Assembly: GCA_022813625.1 (NCBI GenBank)
Contig: JAKLMB010000035.1
Coordinates: 124,001-188,000 of the forward strand
DNA length: 64,000 nucleotides
Source: Aaosphaeria pasadenensis
Lineage: Eukaryota; Ascomycota; Dothideomycetes; Pleosporales
Direction: 5' to 3'
Translations under genes and position numbers: made by a program
Shown: one piece after another, positions 1 through 9,734 of the stretch
Numbering within the stretch: the first letter of the stretch is position 1
How the letters are laid out: the number at the start of each line of letters is the position of its first letter
Notes under the pieces: model-generated
Databases searched by the model: none
What the model saw: the letters and a program-made list of their open reading frames with translations, nothing else
Told to the model about the DNA's origin: nothing

Positions 1-1
1 A

Positions 2-840
2 TCCCCAGGATCCCTAGACGACGCACTGAACGGCGTCCACACAGCCAGTCTCCCCTACGTTCTTCGTACATAGACAATGCATAGCTCATGCGATGAAACC
101 AGGTCATTTCCACGCTGCTCGCCATAGACGGAACATGGGCATCCACGCAACTCAACCTCCTTTCCGCCTGTATCCGGGCCGGCGTATCGCGCTTCGCGCC
201 CGCTGAATTCGGCCTCGGTCCGCTGTCCGCCCACCACATCGCCCTCGTGTCTCCGCAGGTCGAAGTCATGAATGCGTGCCGCGAAGCGAAGCTCCAGAAT
301 CCGGCGACCTTCGAGTACGCGGGGTTTCATCCGGGGTTGTTTATGAACTACCTTGGTTACGGGGCGCCGGATCAGGAGGAGGCGTTGCATGGGTTTGAGG
401 ACAATTGGGAGGACTCGTGGTTCCATGTTAATACGATGAAGGCGGAGATTCCGCTGACGAAGGAGGGGGAGGTGCCGAGGATCACGATGACGGAGTTGAG
501 GGATGTGGGGCGGTTTGTTGCTGCTGCTTGTTTGCTGCCTGATGGGTTTTGGCAGGAGGATTTTAGTATGGTGGGGGAGACGTTGCGAATGGATGAAATT
601 GTCAAGGTTATCGAGAAGGTGAAAGGGGGGAAGGTGGAGGTTATGTATCGTAAGTATGATGAGCTCGCCGCATTGACGAAGAGGGAAGAGAATCCTTGGA
701 GGAAGTTTTGGTATGAACTTGAGGGGGCAATTGCAAGAGATACAAAAGGGGAGGCGTTTGTGGATCCGATTCTGAATGGGCTATTTCCAGACATCAAGCC
801 AGTGTCGATTGAAGAGTACTTGACGAAGTATTGGACTTGA
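2..840 (+). CDS. NmrA-like / isoflavone reductase-like NAD(P)-binding protein, 5' partial
   Basis: The gene is cut by the left window edge. I see a short upstream exon (about 2-65), a probable intron 66-127 (GT...AG) and an exon 128-840 ending in TGA. The exon opens with a stretch like GTWASTQLNL followed by AGVSRFAPAEFG, the usual NmrA/isoflavone-reductase pattern after the Rossmann beta strands. The C-terminal half (FSMVGETLRMDEIV, then ...VSIEEYLTKYW) also fits the family. The N-terminal GxxGxxG NAD(P) site lies outside the window. Members are NAD(P)H-dependent reductases or redox-sensing regulators, usually cytosolic; which applies here cannot be told. The last 500 bases are G-rich on the coding strand. 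Exact splice sites are less certain than the family call. Confidence 0.8.
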
Positions 841-915
841 ATAAAAGAGGAAGAATTTGATTCAGCCCATGCAACTGGGTGCTAATGTATGTACATGAAT
901 TCCCAACCTGTATAA

Positions 916-2724
916 TCATACCAGTTGCCTAGCATATCTCCCTGCCTTTGGCGCATTGGTGGGATACATCAAGCATGAGCAAGCCGAGCTAACCTTCTCC
1001 GCACTGCCACCACAATTGTTTAGGTACTTTGGAATAGCACTAGCAGCTAAGACAGCACTTTTAGTATATGTGGCACAGAATGTTTTCGCCGGAACTGATG
1101 CGGTGGGGTTGAAGATCTGATTTACGCAATTATTTCTCGGGCAGGAAGGCGCTTTGGTCGGATATGCCGTGTTACTGCGCTTGGTGGTGACGGAAGCACT
1201 GACTCGAGTCGTTGTTACGGTGATCAACTTTGTGGGTTGAGCGGAAGGAGCCTGTGTGGAAGAGGCCTTCGACGGTGCTGGTGGTTGCGGTGCATTGTTG
1301 TCTGAGGTGCCACTTCGTTCAATCTGAGCGTTCCTACACGACGTTGAAGAGCATTTGTGGTAGATACTCATTGCACCGCCATTACCGCAGAATTGCGTGT
1401 TGTTACCAGCACATTTCATAGTGCAGGAGCCCATAACTCCATCTTTAGGTGCGTTCTCCGGCTTCATGGCATTGTCGCAGAAGCATTCGCGGCCATACTC
1501 AACTCCTGCGTAGGAGAATCCGTTCGAGGAGCAGAAGTCGACGCACTTCTCGACTGTCATGTCGTCCGAGGATGTGCTCTCCCCAGTGAAAGCTCGTCCG
1601 TCGATGTTGTCCTTACCACAGCCGACGTATTCCCACTGCTTGCTCGAAGTCAAGTCCACGTAGTTGGTCTTTGGCGGACCTATGACCTTTGTAGCAGCGC
1701 AATCCGTGATGAGAATGGCAGGTTCAGGCCCAGAGGTGATTGGGTTGCATCCAGGCAGCTCTTCGAGAGACCCGTCAACTTGCTCATTGATGAGCTCTGG
1801 CAATTTGCATGCGTTGCATTCGGCATCTGTGTACATTGTGACAGCATCACACTTAGAAACGGCGCCAGAGTCGTCCAGGCAGGTATCCACAGCCTTCTGA
1901 AGTGTACCAACATTCCAGCCATTGACAAAGTCTCCGTGGAAGCCGTAGCCAGTTGGATCACCGTTCGCGAACACGAAGGGATGCTGGTCGCCAGTCCACT
2001 GATCCTCAAACTGATCGATATCGTAGAGAATCTCATAGAAGATTGAAATCAAATGAACGGGGAACTCCTTCGGGCAGGCGCCGGTGTTGTAATTTTTACC
2101 AGCAGGATAGCTGACATGGGATCTATGATCTGGTGAGTCAAGATCATTTCCGTTCCAGCAGGCCGGAAAGAAGATTTGAGCGCGGAGGCCGTCGGGGCAG
2201 TTGTAGTTGGGTATTTCGTTTGTTTCGTCTTTTCCAGCACCGAGGCAGGCAAATGAGATAGCTTGTGCATCGAGGCCGCCTGTGAAGTTACGCTTGAAAG
2301 TGTCACCCGCGAGCATACGGAATCCTTCGGGAAAGGCATGAAGCTTTTCGCCATCCTCGCCGCGTTGGAGATAGTATACAGTCATGCCGCCATTTGCGTC
2401 CTTGCCATCACCAACCACGGGAACAGGCTGGAAAGTGCCGTCCTTTTTCTTGACATATAGTTGCGGTGTCCAGTAGTTCGACATGTCCTCCTTGATCTGG
2501 CAAGAAGAGCATGTTGAGTTGCGCGCCTGCTCGAACGTCATGCTGGGGCCAAAACCAGAGCCGCCAGAGATCGTGTGAAGATGACCAGATACAGCACCAG
2601 GGTTGACGATGGGATCAATTCGTTCGCGAACAAGGCGGCCAGGGCAAGACATGCGGAAGAAGGCATCGGTCGGGGTAATAAAGCCAACCAGGCCCAGAAC
2701 AAAAGTAAAGCTTTTGATATACAT
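916..2724 (-). CDS. Secreted DUF1996 + WSC domain protein
   Basis: Intronless, 602 aa when started at the ATG at 2724. The frame stays open further upstream, but a start there would bury the signal peptide. Residues 1-21 form a signal peptide (MYIKSFTFVLGLVGFITPTDA). It is followed by the DUF1996 hallmark (RMSCPGRLVRERIDPIVNPG, then SGHLHTISGGSGFG) up to about residue 290. A WSC domain follows at about 361-450 with its conserved cysteines (VGCGKDN, ECFCDNAM, CAGNNTQFCGNGG). Then come a Ser/Thr/Pro-rich linker and a C-terminal cysteine module ending near SSACSCLM. WSC domains bind carbohydrate, and DUF1996 proteins are secreted or cell-wall associated. I infer a wall or extracellular role; an enzymatic activity is not established. 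A TATA-like box lies about 57 bp upstream. Confidence 0.88.
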   Translation of the reverse strand: MYIKSFTFVLGLVGFITPTDAFFRMSCPGRLVRERIDPIVNPGAVSGHLHTISGGSGFGPSMTFEQARNSTCSSCQIKEDMSNYWTPQLYVKKKDGTFQPVPVVGDGKDANGGMTVYYLQRGEDGEKLHAFPEGFRMLAGDTFKRNFTGGLDAQAISFACLGAGKDETNEIPNYNCPDGLRAQIFFPACWNGNDLDSPDHRSHVSYPAGKNYNTGACPKEFPVHLISIFYEILYDIDQFEDQWTGDQHPFVFANGDPTGYGFHGDFVNGWNVGTLQKAVDTCLDDSGAVSKCDAVTMYTDAECNACKLPELINEQVDGSLEELPGCNPITSGPEPAILITDCAATKVIGPPKTNYVDLTSSKQWEYVGCGKDNIDGRAFTGESTSSDDMTVEKCVDFCSSNGFSYAGVEYGRECFCDNAMKPENAPKDGVMGSCTMKCAGNNTQFCGNGGAMSIYHKCSSTSCRNAQIERSGTSDNNAPQPPAPSKASSTQAPSAQPTKLITVTTTRVSASVTTKRSNTAYPTKAPSCPRNNCVNQIFNPTASVPAKTFCATYTKSAVLAASAIPKYLNNCGGSAEKVSSACSCLMYPTNAPKAGRYARQLV

Positions 2725-2780
2725 GTTGGGGGTAGTAATGAAGTTGTCGGCGGTGAAGACAAGTTCCTTGGATGCAGACC

Positions 2781-2786
2781 TATATA
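2781..2786 (-). promoter_or_regulatory. Putative TATA box of the DUF1996-WSC gene
   Basis: TATATA lies 57 bp upstream of the chosen ATG at 2724. It supports the downstream start, because it would fall inside the coding region if translation began at the in-frame ATG at 3075. Confidence 0.4.
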
Positions 2787-5700
2787 CTGAAGGGACAGGC
2801 GATTTATAAGGATGGGAAGTGTAGTAGAATGAATGACTTGAGTCGATCAAATCGAAGTAATGAGTGTAACGAGCGTCGAGCTCTAGAAGCAAGAATGAAT
2901 GACGAGAAGGTAAGAACAAACGAACGACTATTGGAAAGTCTCTCCACTGTACACAAGAACAGAAAAAGCGAAGGAAGTTACACACGGCAAAGAAGAAGGC
3001 GATCCGGATTTCTTGTACCCATCTGAATTGAAATTGAGTCCTGCCCGCCTGTGGCTTGATTGTTTCAAAACTCAACCACCAATTTTAGCGTTTACGGCCG
3101 GGACGTTTAGGTCGCGCGTCTGTGCATATGTTGTAGGTTATCGTTCGTTCCGAGGTACTCCTATTGGTGCCGGCTCATCCCCTTTGCTGGAGTATAATAT
3201 GACGTCGACCTGGAGATTCGATTGAATCAGAGGGCGAAGGAGACATCTCGAGGGCCTAGAATAATGGCAATGTCTAACCATTTCATTGATAAACCACGCC
3301 TGGCTGCACAAGTTGGTGTTCCCCGACATGGTGAAAATTGGCACAAGTTGGCACGAGGTTCGTCCATGCGGACCATGCTGGAAACGAAAAGAGATTTGGA
3401 TTACCTCTCCTTGTCTGTTTCGAGAAGTCGGTATTCATCCCACAAGCCGGGTGGGAAGATAGCTAGACAGCCTAGACTGGTGATGTGCCGCTTGAGACGG
3501 GAAGCCTAACGTGAATTGATTAACCCAGGAACATTGCATGAACAAGGGTGAACTTTATAGCGCCACGGCGGCGACATCGTGACAGCAAAGTATCAATGCA
3601 AGGCGCATTCCGGATGTGTCGCTGATATTGATCAAGTTCAAAAGGTATCGTAATCCAGAAGATAATGTATGTTTTTGGTGTCGGCTGATGGATTGATAGT
3701 TTAGGGAAGGGAAAGGGATGGTGATATCGCGGAGTTGGTGGTGGCTGACCACGCTAACTTGAATTCAGACATGGTTGAAAGTAACCAATCACTGGCTTCC
3801 CCTTATTCGAATTATCCAACGCCGTTCATTCTTTTCCCCGCGGGCTGTTTCTGATTTTGATATTGCTTGTGCTAGTTGAGATTATGTCTGGGCAAAGCGT
3901 GCATTATCCAAATCTGAGTCGCAAACCTAGAACGTCCAAAGTGGTGATGCGAATGGTCGTCTCGCCCACGTGGGGAAGTCTGTACGACAACGGACATGCC
4001 AGACTCGTTTTCGATGGCAGGAATGTCTCAATAATTTCCCGGTTTATGTCAAGGCGAGGTTTTCCAGATGGAGGCATACTGGTAGCCACAGGTAGTACAC
4101 GATCAGCCCAAATCAAGATCGGAAGATCAAACGCAGGCAACAACACCGGGGCATTTATCAACAATCGGCAAAGTAATGATGAAGCATTCTTTGGTGTCAG
4201 ATTTAGTGTCAATGAATCTTCGATCATCATGGTTTCAGTGGTTTACAAGCTCTAGAGTGATCGCCCGGTAACATAGGTAAACCATATTTCCATGACTGGG
4301 CTCAAGGGATAAGGTGACAACGTATTTACCGACTACTATTGAATCATTGTGTCGATCTCTTCAGGACTTTTTCTCGTAAGCCGATCGAAGCCGTCACGTA
4401 AGTTCGTGAGCTCGTTTTCAGACTACCATCTAAGACATTTCCCTTAATTCCCCAGAGACATACATATCACGCACGCCAACGCCACCACCACATAGGGCGT
4501 ACGCATAAACGTGCGGATTCGATGGCGATATGGGGATATTCGGCGCTAGGTTTGCCGCGTGGCTTCACTATTAGCGTCTTTGGAGGCTTTTCTATATTGT
4601 AATGATGATGATAATGTGAATAAAACCGAGCGTGGAAATGAAGTCACATTTGGCCGATAATCAGTGTACCAGCAAGCATCGTGTTTGGTCTCAGAGAAAA
4701 TTTTGGCGTTGGCCATACACGGTTGACTGGTAAGTGATAGATGCACAGAATGCTGTTGAGATAATATTTCAAATAGTTATGCGGATTTGCTTGCTCAAAA
4801 AAAGTATGAGATGAACAAAACGCCGTGCAACCATGTTCACTTTTACATCCACAAACTCTTCTCCTAAGGGCAATCAAGAATGGCGAATATTTCTAATCTA
4901 CATTTCTTCATGAACTCCAATATACATTTCTTTGATCTTCCCTCTCACTCATTATTTCAAACTTCAGTTATTTTCAGTTGAAACGGTACACATAAAAAGA
5001 ACTTACCTACAAAGCTAGTACAGCCTTCTCACAGTCATGATAGGTTTGGCTTAATCCCATTGTCAACTACCAGCTTTTCAGGTGTACTTTACTGACACTT
5101 GGCTATTCTGTTCCTCGGCGGACGTATTTTGTCCTCATTACCAGATTTTACAACCTGCTTTCCATCTGACATTTTTCTTAGCACTTACAAGAACGTACCA
5201 TCAGATGCCAACATCCCTCCTTGATTCTCAAAGACACAAATCTCTGGAAAATCGATTCGAGATCAAAAGTAACCTACGCTACGATCTTCAAGCAATACTT
5301 GCATCCTTAGGCGGATTGGAGGTCCAAAAGGAAACCAAATGTACGTACTGACATATGGCAAACGGAATAACGTACGTCTCAATCCTGAACTTCATGTCTC
5401 CGTTAGCTGCAATGATTATGGCGGGGCTACTTGCACTTTCCCACTTGCAGTGCGTCCAGGACGCAACCGAAGCAGACTAGCGTTTATAGAATCAATACGA
5501 TCGACGTGGGCAGCAGTGTAGGAGTCGTTCTAGGCTGTCAATTAGCGGGATTTCCCATGCAAGCCACGGATGATACGAAGACAAAGTCGCACTTTACTAT
5601 ATACGGATGTTCCAGGAAACAGCCAGAGTAGGTTAGGAGTCGTGCTTTACTGTTTACAGCTGTTTCCAGGAACAAGCCAAAGTAGACTAGCTTCGCTGGC

Positions 5701-5947
5701 TTGAGTAGCCATTTGATTGGTACGTATCCGATTTCACTACTTGGAGTGCGTCCATGACGGAGCAAAAGTAGACTTCGCGTTATTTTAATATGCACAGTCT
5801 GGCGAATAATCTCACGGCTCAGCGACATCTGGACCCTATATAAAGGACAATAAGTTAACAATGATCCTCAGAATCAACAAGTCCCCAAATCTCCACTTCG
5901 AAACCACCTTATACTTATCCACAAGTTTTCGGAGCTTCTTTGACAAG
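2787..5947. other. Gene-free stretch, 3.2 kb, with degenerate repeats near its right end
   Basis: Only short open frames with no recognisable domain are present. The frame at 3857-4255 (132 codons) shows no family motif. The only structure I see is the four-copy degenerate repeat at 5433-5790. Confidence 0.5.
5433..5790 (+). repeat. Four degenerate copies of a 45-60 nt motif
   Basis: Four copies share a core like TCCAGGAAACAGCCAAAGTA followed by GACTAG. The cores start near 5455, 5611, 5665 and 5751. Each is preceded by a related CACTTTACT...-like stretch about 20 nt upstream. Copies differ at roughly a quarter of positions, so this is an old repeat. No coding sequence is associated. The array ends about 160 bp before the small cysteine-rich gene at 5948. 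Confidence 0.6.
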
Positions 5948-6276
5948 ATGTGCGTCAAAAGAATCTACTACACCCGCCATCCATGCGGAGACATAATCGT
6001 CAGTCACACTGAGGTGGTACAGTGCCCATTGTACGGGCAACCCGGACATTTACCAGCGAGGGAGCAGGCTGGATCCAGAGCCTGTGGTAACAAGTGTGGA
6101 AAGCCGGAGTGTAAGAATCCTTAATGTGAGTTGCTGCCAAATGCGTGAGTGGAAGTACAAGTGTTTGCAGACCTGACATACACGCCCCAGGTTGCGGGGC
6201 CAACCTTATGTCACACGAGAAGCAATGGTATTGTCTCCACGACCGGATAGTCAATGCCTTCGTGCTCATGGTCTAG
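5948..6276 (+). CDS. Small cysteine-rich, probable zinc-binding protein (two exons)
   Basis: Exons 5948-6110 and 6191-6276 give 82 aa. The 80-nt intron has a GTAAGA donor, a CTGAC branch site and a CCCAG acceptor, and splicing joins PEC to CGANL. Reading through the donor would end after one residue or so. The spliced protein has cysteines at 2, 13, 26, 46, 50, 55, 56 and 69, including CGNKCGKPECCG and a late WYCLHDR, a zinc-ribbon or knuckle-like spacing. It begins MCVKRIYYTRHPCG, resembling small ascomycete proteins that start MC...CG. No signal peptide or membrane segment. Function unknown; I infer metal binding from the cysteines only. An in-frame ATG at 5861 exists, but its extension looks unlike coding sequence. 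Confidence 0.6.
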
Positions 6277-6582
6277 GGATCTGTTTCTCTCTTTTGTCAC
6301 TGTGAGAAGATGGTCTACTATCACCACTTAATGCTCCATACCTAAATTGTTTTATTTGGAGCGTCGCTGGCGTGGGTGGGTGCTCGTACGGCTCCGACAA
6401 TATGATTCCTTCAGTTCATAATGATATATAAAAACAAACATCACAAAGCTGTCTCTTTCCACAATTGACAAAATATCTATGAACCCCCTCTGCACGTGAT
6501 TGATCTATGCCAACCCCTGCCCCCGGTCCTTCGCACCTTGAAATCCTCCGTTCTATTGCAACCCTCAGCCCCTCTCCTAACC

Positions 6583-7454
6583 ATGGAGGTTCTAAGCAAC
6601 AGCGGACGCACAAGCATCATCTACACCATCTCCTCCACTCTCGTCTGGAAAACCGTCCGACGGTTCCCCCTCAACGAAAAGTTCACCGCTGAAAACGAGC
6701 ACGCTGCCCTCGTCGAGGAACAACTCCTGCAGCGACTCGGGACCCACCCCAACATCATCCAGTACACACATCCTATTCCCCCCTGCATGGATCCCTTCTG
6801 ACCAGCCATCTCAGATACCACGGCCACCGCGAAATCTCCGGCAACCAAGGCCTCCTCTTCGCCAAAGCCAACCTCGGAGACCTGCAAACCTACCTCGACA
6901 ACCACAACAGCACCATCAGCGACACCGTACGTCGGAAATGGTGTCTCCAGCTCGCCGAGGCCGTCGCCCACGTCCACGGCAAAGGAATCATTCACTCGGA
7001 TCTAGGTGTCCGGAACGTACTTGTTCACCAAACGGGCGTCGCCGTCGACGTGCTGCTTGCTGATTTCGGTGGTTCAAGGTGTGTTGAGCTGTCGTTAGAC
7101 GGCCATCTGCTACCTGATTTTCCGTTCAGCCATCCTCAAGTCGTAGACGACACGTCCCCAGGGCTTGACCTGTTCAGTCTAGGGGTTCTTATGTACATCA
7201 TTACGACTGGCCACTTTCCTTTCCACAAAGGCGCTTCGCCGAGGAACGAGGAATTCTGGACGTATCAGGAATACGTGGAGCAGAAGTATCTGAAAGATGA
7301 ATTTCCGGATCTTGAGGGGATCGTGTTTGGAGACGTTATTGCGGGGTGCTGCCGTGAGCGAAGATTTAGAACTGCAGATGAGGTCGTTGAAGCGATGAAG
7401 GCGGAGATGGAGGATGTGTTGATGAATGGGAACAGTGAGGTTCGGGCGGGGTGA
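6583..7454 (+). CDS. Small protein-kinase-like protein (two exons)
   Basis: Exons 6583-6761 and 6815-7454 give 272 aa. The 53-nt intron starts GTACAC, has a CTGAC branch site and ends CTCAG; splicing restores HPNIIQYHGHREISGNQG. It is a single protein-kinase fold with a short N-lobe. The Val-Trp-Lys strand supplies Lys23, an alpha-C-like segment (LVEEQLLQRL) follows, the catalytic loop is HSDLGVRN (Asp122, Asn127) and DFG starts at Asp143. Oddities: HRD is HSD, the Lys two residues after the Asp is Gly, the glycine-rich loop is poor and no APE motif is visible. It could be a weak kinase or a pseudokinase of the small stand-alone fungal type. Substrate and location unknown. Confidence 0.75.
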
Positions 7455-7734
7455 TACTCGAGCTGCAAATGATACGATGCAATATCAAATCTGTGTTATG
7501 AAGAATAGCAGTAGTGCAAATTATATCTTCATATAATGTGTGGTCAATCTCACGGCCGTCTTTGCATTTTCTGAACTCTGAACACTGCATCTATGTTGGT
7601 GTATGATGCAGCCAATCAGACTCGGGTGATCAGTCCTGGAGCTTGGACCATTCTTCGCTTCGATGAGGAAGTAGGATGGCATCGCTCGTCAGTGCGATCT
7701 ACATTACAACGCTGCGCGATATCACATCTGCCCA

Positions 7735-8324
7735 ATGTTTTCTCTCATCAATTCGGGGCGATCACGAATCTCTCAGGTCTCACGTCTCTCCTCAATACGA
7801 TCTGTTCCAAGTCCCGTGACAGGAAGACTACATTCATTCTCAACAATGCCCCAGATTTCCGCCGGCGAAGACAAAGCATCCATAGAATCCCAACTCGAAA
7901 CCCTCCGCCAGAACGGCTGGGAAATATCTGGAACCGGGGGATTGCAAAAGACGTTCTACTTCAAGACGTACACCAAAGTCGCCGTAAGACAAAAAGCAAA
8001 AAAAGACAAAAGTCCCAAATGGGGCCCATCTTCGTCCGTTTTGTTAACGGGGCAGCATGAATTAGGATTTCCATCACGTTGTCGCTACTAGATGTAAATC
8101 GGAAAATCACCATCCGACTATGACGACGGTATGAGGCTCCCCGGTATGTGATTGTCTAAATTGCTGATGGAATGCAGCGTGCGGGTTCGATAGATGTGCA
8201 TTGGATAACGCATTCGCCGCCTGGACTCTCGCACAAGGATCCGAAAATGGCAATGTACTGTGATGAACAGGCAAAACATATTGGAACAACGGAGCCTGGC
8301 CAAGCGAGGAAATGTGGGCCATGA
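7735..8324 (+). CDS. Pterin-4a-carbinolamine dehydratase, probably mitochondrial (three exons)
   Basis: Exons 7735-7983, 8066-8128 and 8178-8324 give 152 aa. The spliced protein carries the family signature: LQKTFYFKTYTKVADF, then ENHHPTM and HWITHSPPGLSHKD. The enzyme dehydrates 4a-hydroxytetrahydropterin so that the quinoid dihydropterin can be reduced again for aromatic amino acid hydroxylases. The paired His of the HHP motif are the usual active-site residues. The first 37 residues are Arg/Ser-rich with no acidic residues and end RLHSFSTM, like a mitochondrial presequence. Met38 gives a conventional cytosolic start, so dual targeting is possible. Both introns have GTAAGA or GTATGA donors and phase-0 junctions. 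The gene converges on the oxidoreductase at 8700. Confidence 0.88.
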
Positions 8325-8699
8325 GCTCCCGCGCTTCAATCGAAGCGTTTGTAAATTATAGCGAAATTGTCGATCATAGCGCTGGAATTGTTCTGTGCAT
8401 TTTAGAAACTCAACAGTAATTGATACCTATATATGAGAGACATATGTTTCTTCTCTCTCTCTTCTAACCCACAGGCACATGACGCGTTACACACTCTACG
8501 GGCAGACGAGTAGTCAGGCAAAAAGATGAGCCTTGAAGTTAGTAATGTTCCGCACGCGACTTTAAACATCACTCAGACCCCCGCCATTACTATCCCATCA
8601 TCTCTTCTCAAAAAGATCTATTCTTTATCGATGTAAAAACGTCGATGGGAAAATGCACGGTTAATTCCCCATTCATCTAACCACCTTTACTTAGATTTT
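8325..8699. other. Convergent intergenic spacer, 375 bp
   Basis: It separates the 3' ends of the carbinolamine dehydratase (+) and the oxidoreductase (-). It holds a short CT run near 8452-8465 and no gene. Confidence 0.5.
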
Positions 8700-9734
8700 C
8701 TACCCCTCAAACTCCTGCCCAGGGAACACAATCCCGTTCTGCCGCCTCGCCGCCTCCGTGATCTTGATGACCCCCCTACTAAGCGCCCCCCACTTCTTAA
8801 CGCCCTCCCAATCCGCCGTCTGTATGATCCTCGCGTGGTCCGCCGCCTCCTCCTTCAAGTTCAACTCCGCCGGCTCTTTCGGGCCCGCAAGCTCCTCTCT
8901 CGTCGTGTTCTTGCCGGACGGGATGAAGGTCACGGACTCGATGTCCGTGAGGGTCGGGGCGACGAGGACGCCCTTCTCGCCGTAGATTTCGACGGCCGGG
9001 GCAGTGGACGTGAAGATCTTGGAGATGGTGAGGTTGACGGGGAAGGTGGGGTATTTGAGGAGGAGGTTTCCGGAGCCGTCGGCGCCGTCGGTCTGCGGCA
9101 GGATGTAGGGCACGTAGTCGACTTTGTCGGGGGAGCCGAAGAGGTCGACGGCTGCGGACACGTTGTAGACGCCTAGGTCGACGAGGGAGCCGGCGGCGTA
9201 TTGCCGGGAGAAGACTTGCGGTTGGCGGCCGGCGATCACGTCGTTGTATTTTGAGGAGAGTTGGCAGAAGTCGAGGCGGGCGCCGAGGATGGCGCCGAGT
9301 TTGGTGGAGATGGCGGATTTGAGGATCTTGAAGTTGGCTTCTTGTACGTGGCGGTAGGCTTCGATGAGGATGAGGTTCTTGGAGTAGGCGAGCGCGAAGA
9401 GCTCTTCGAGTTGCTTGAGGTTGGCGGTTGCGGGCTTCTCGAGGATGACGTGCTTGCCGGCGGAGAGGACCGTCTTCGCTTGGGAGTAGTGTAGGCTGTT
9501 GGGTGAGGCGATGTAGACGGTTGTGATGCTAGGGTCGGCGGCGATGTCTTCGACGGATGTGTGGACGTTGATGTTGGGGTTCGCTGAAGCGTACTTGGCT
9601 GCGAACTTCTTGCCCGTCTCGGCGGAGCGCGAGGAGACGGCAGAGAAGAGCCATTCGCCTGTCGCGTGGGCACCGACGATGTACGAGTCGGTGATCCAGC
9701 CTGTGCCGATCACGCCAAAGGGAATTGGGGCCAT
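8700..9734 (-). CDS. Gfo/Idh/MocA-family NAD(P)-dependent oxidoreductase
   Basis: Intronless, 344 aa. The N-terminal Rossmann fold starts FGVIGTGWITDSY, and the family's EKP motif occurs in HVILEKPATANL. The C-terminal alpha/beta substrate domain includes GSLVDLGVYNVSAAVDLFG. The family oxidises or reduces sugars, polyols and similar compounds with NAD(P); relatives include dimeric dihydrodiol dehydrogenase and D-xylose dehydrogenase. I cannot assign the substrate. No signal peptide, so presumably cytosolic. Usual family length (330-400 aa). A TTTATAAG sequence about 150 bp upstream on this strand may be the promoter. Confidence 0.9.
   Translation of the reverse strand: MAPIPFGVIGTGWITDSYIVGAHATGEWLFSAVSSRSAETGKKFAAKYASANPNINVHTSVEDIAADPSITTVYIASPNSLHYSQAKTVLSAGKHVILEKPATANLKQLEELFALAYSKNLILIEAYRHVQEANFKILKSAISTKLGAILGARLDFCQLSSKYNDVIAGRQPQVFSRQYAAGSLVDLGVYNVSAAVDLFGSPDKVDYVPYILPQTDGADGSGNLLLKYPTFPVNLTISKIFTSTAPAVEIYGEKGVLVAPTLTDIESVTFIPSGKNTTREELAGPKEPAELNLKEEAADHARIIQTADWEGVKKWGALSRGVIKITEAARRQNGIVFPGQEFEG

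Noticed and set aside
1357..2046. 229-codon open frame antisense to the DUF1996-WSC gene
   Set aside because: It is the complement of well-supported coding sequence and has no domain.
3857..4255. 132-codon frame in the 3-5.9 kb spacer
   Set aside because: No start context, domain or splice partners. An overlapping frame on the other strand is just as long.
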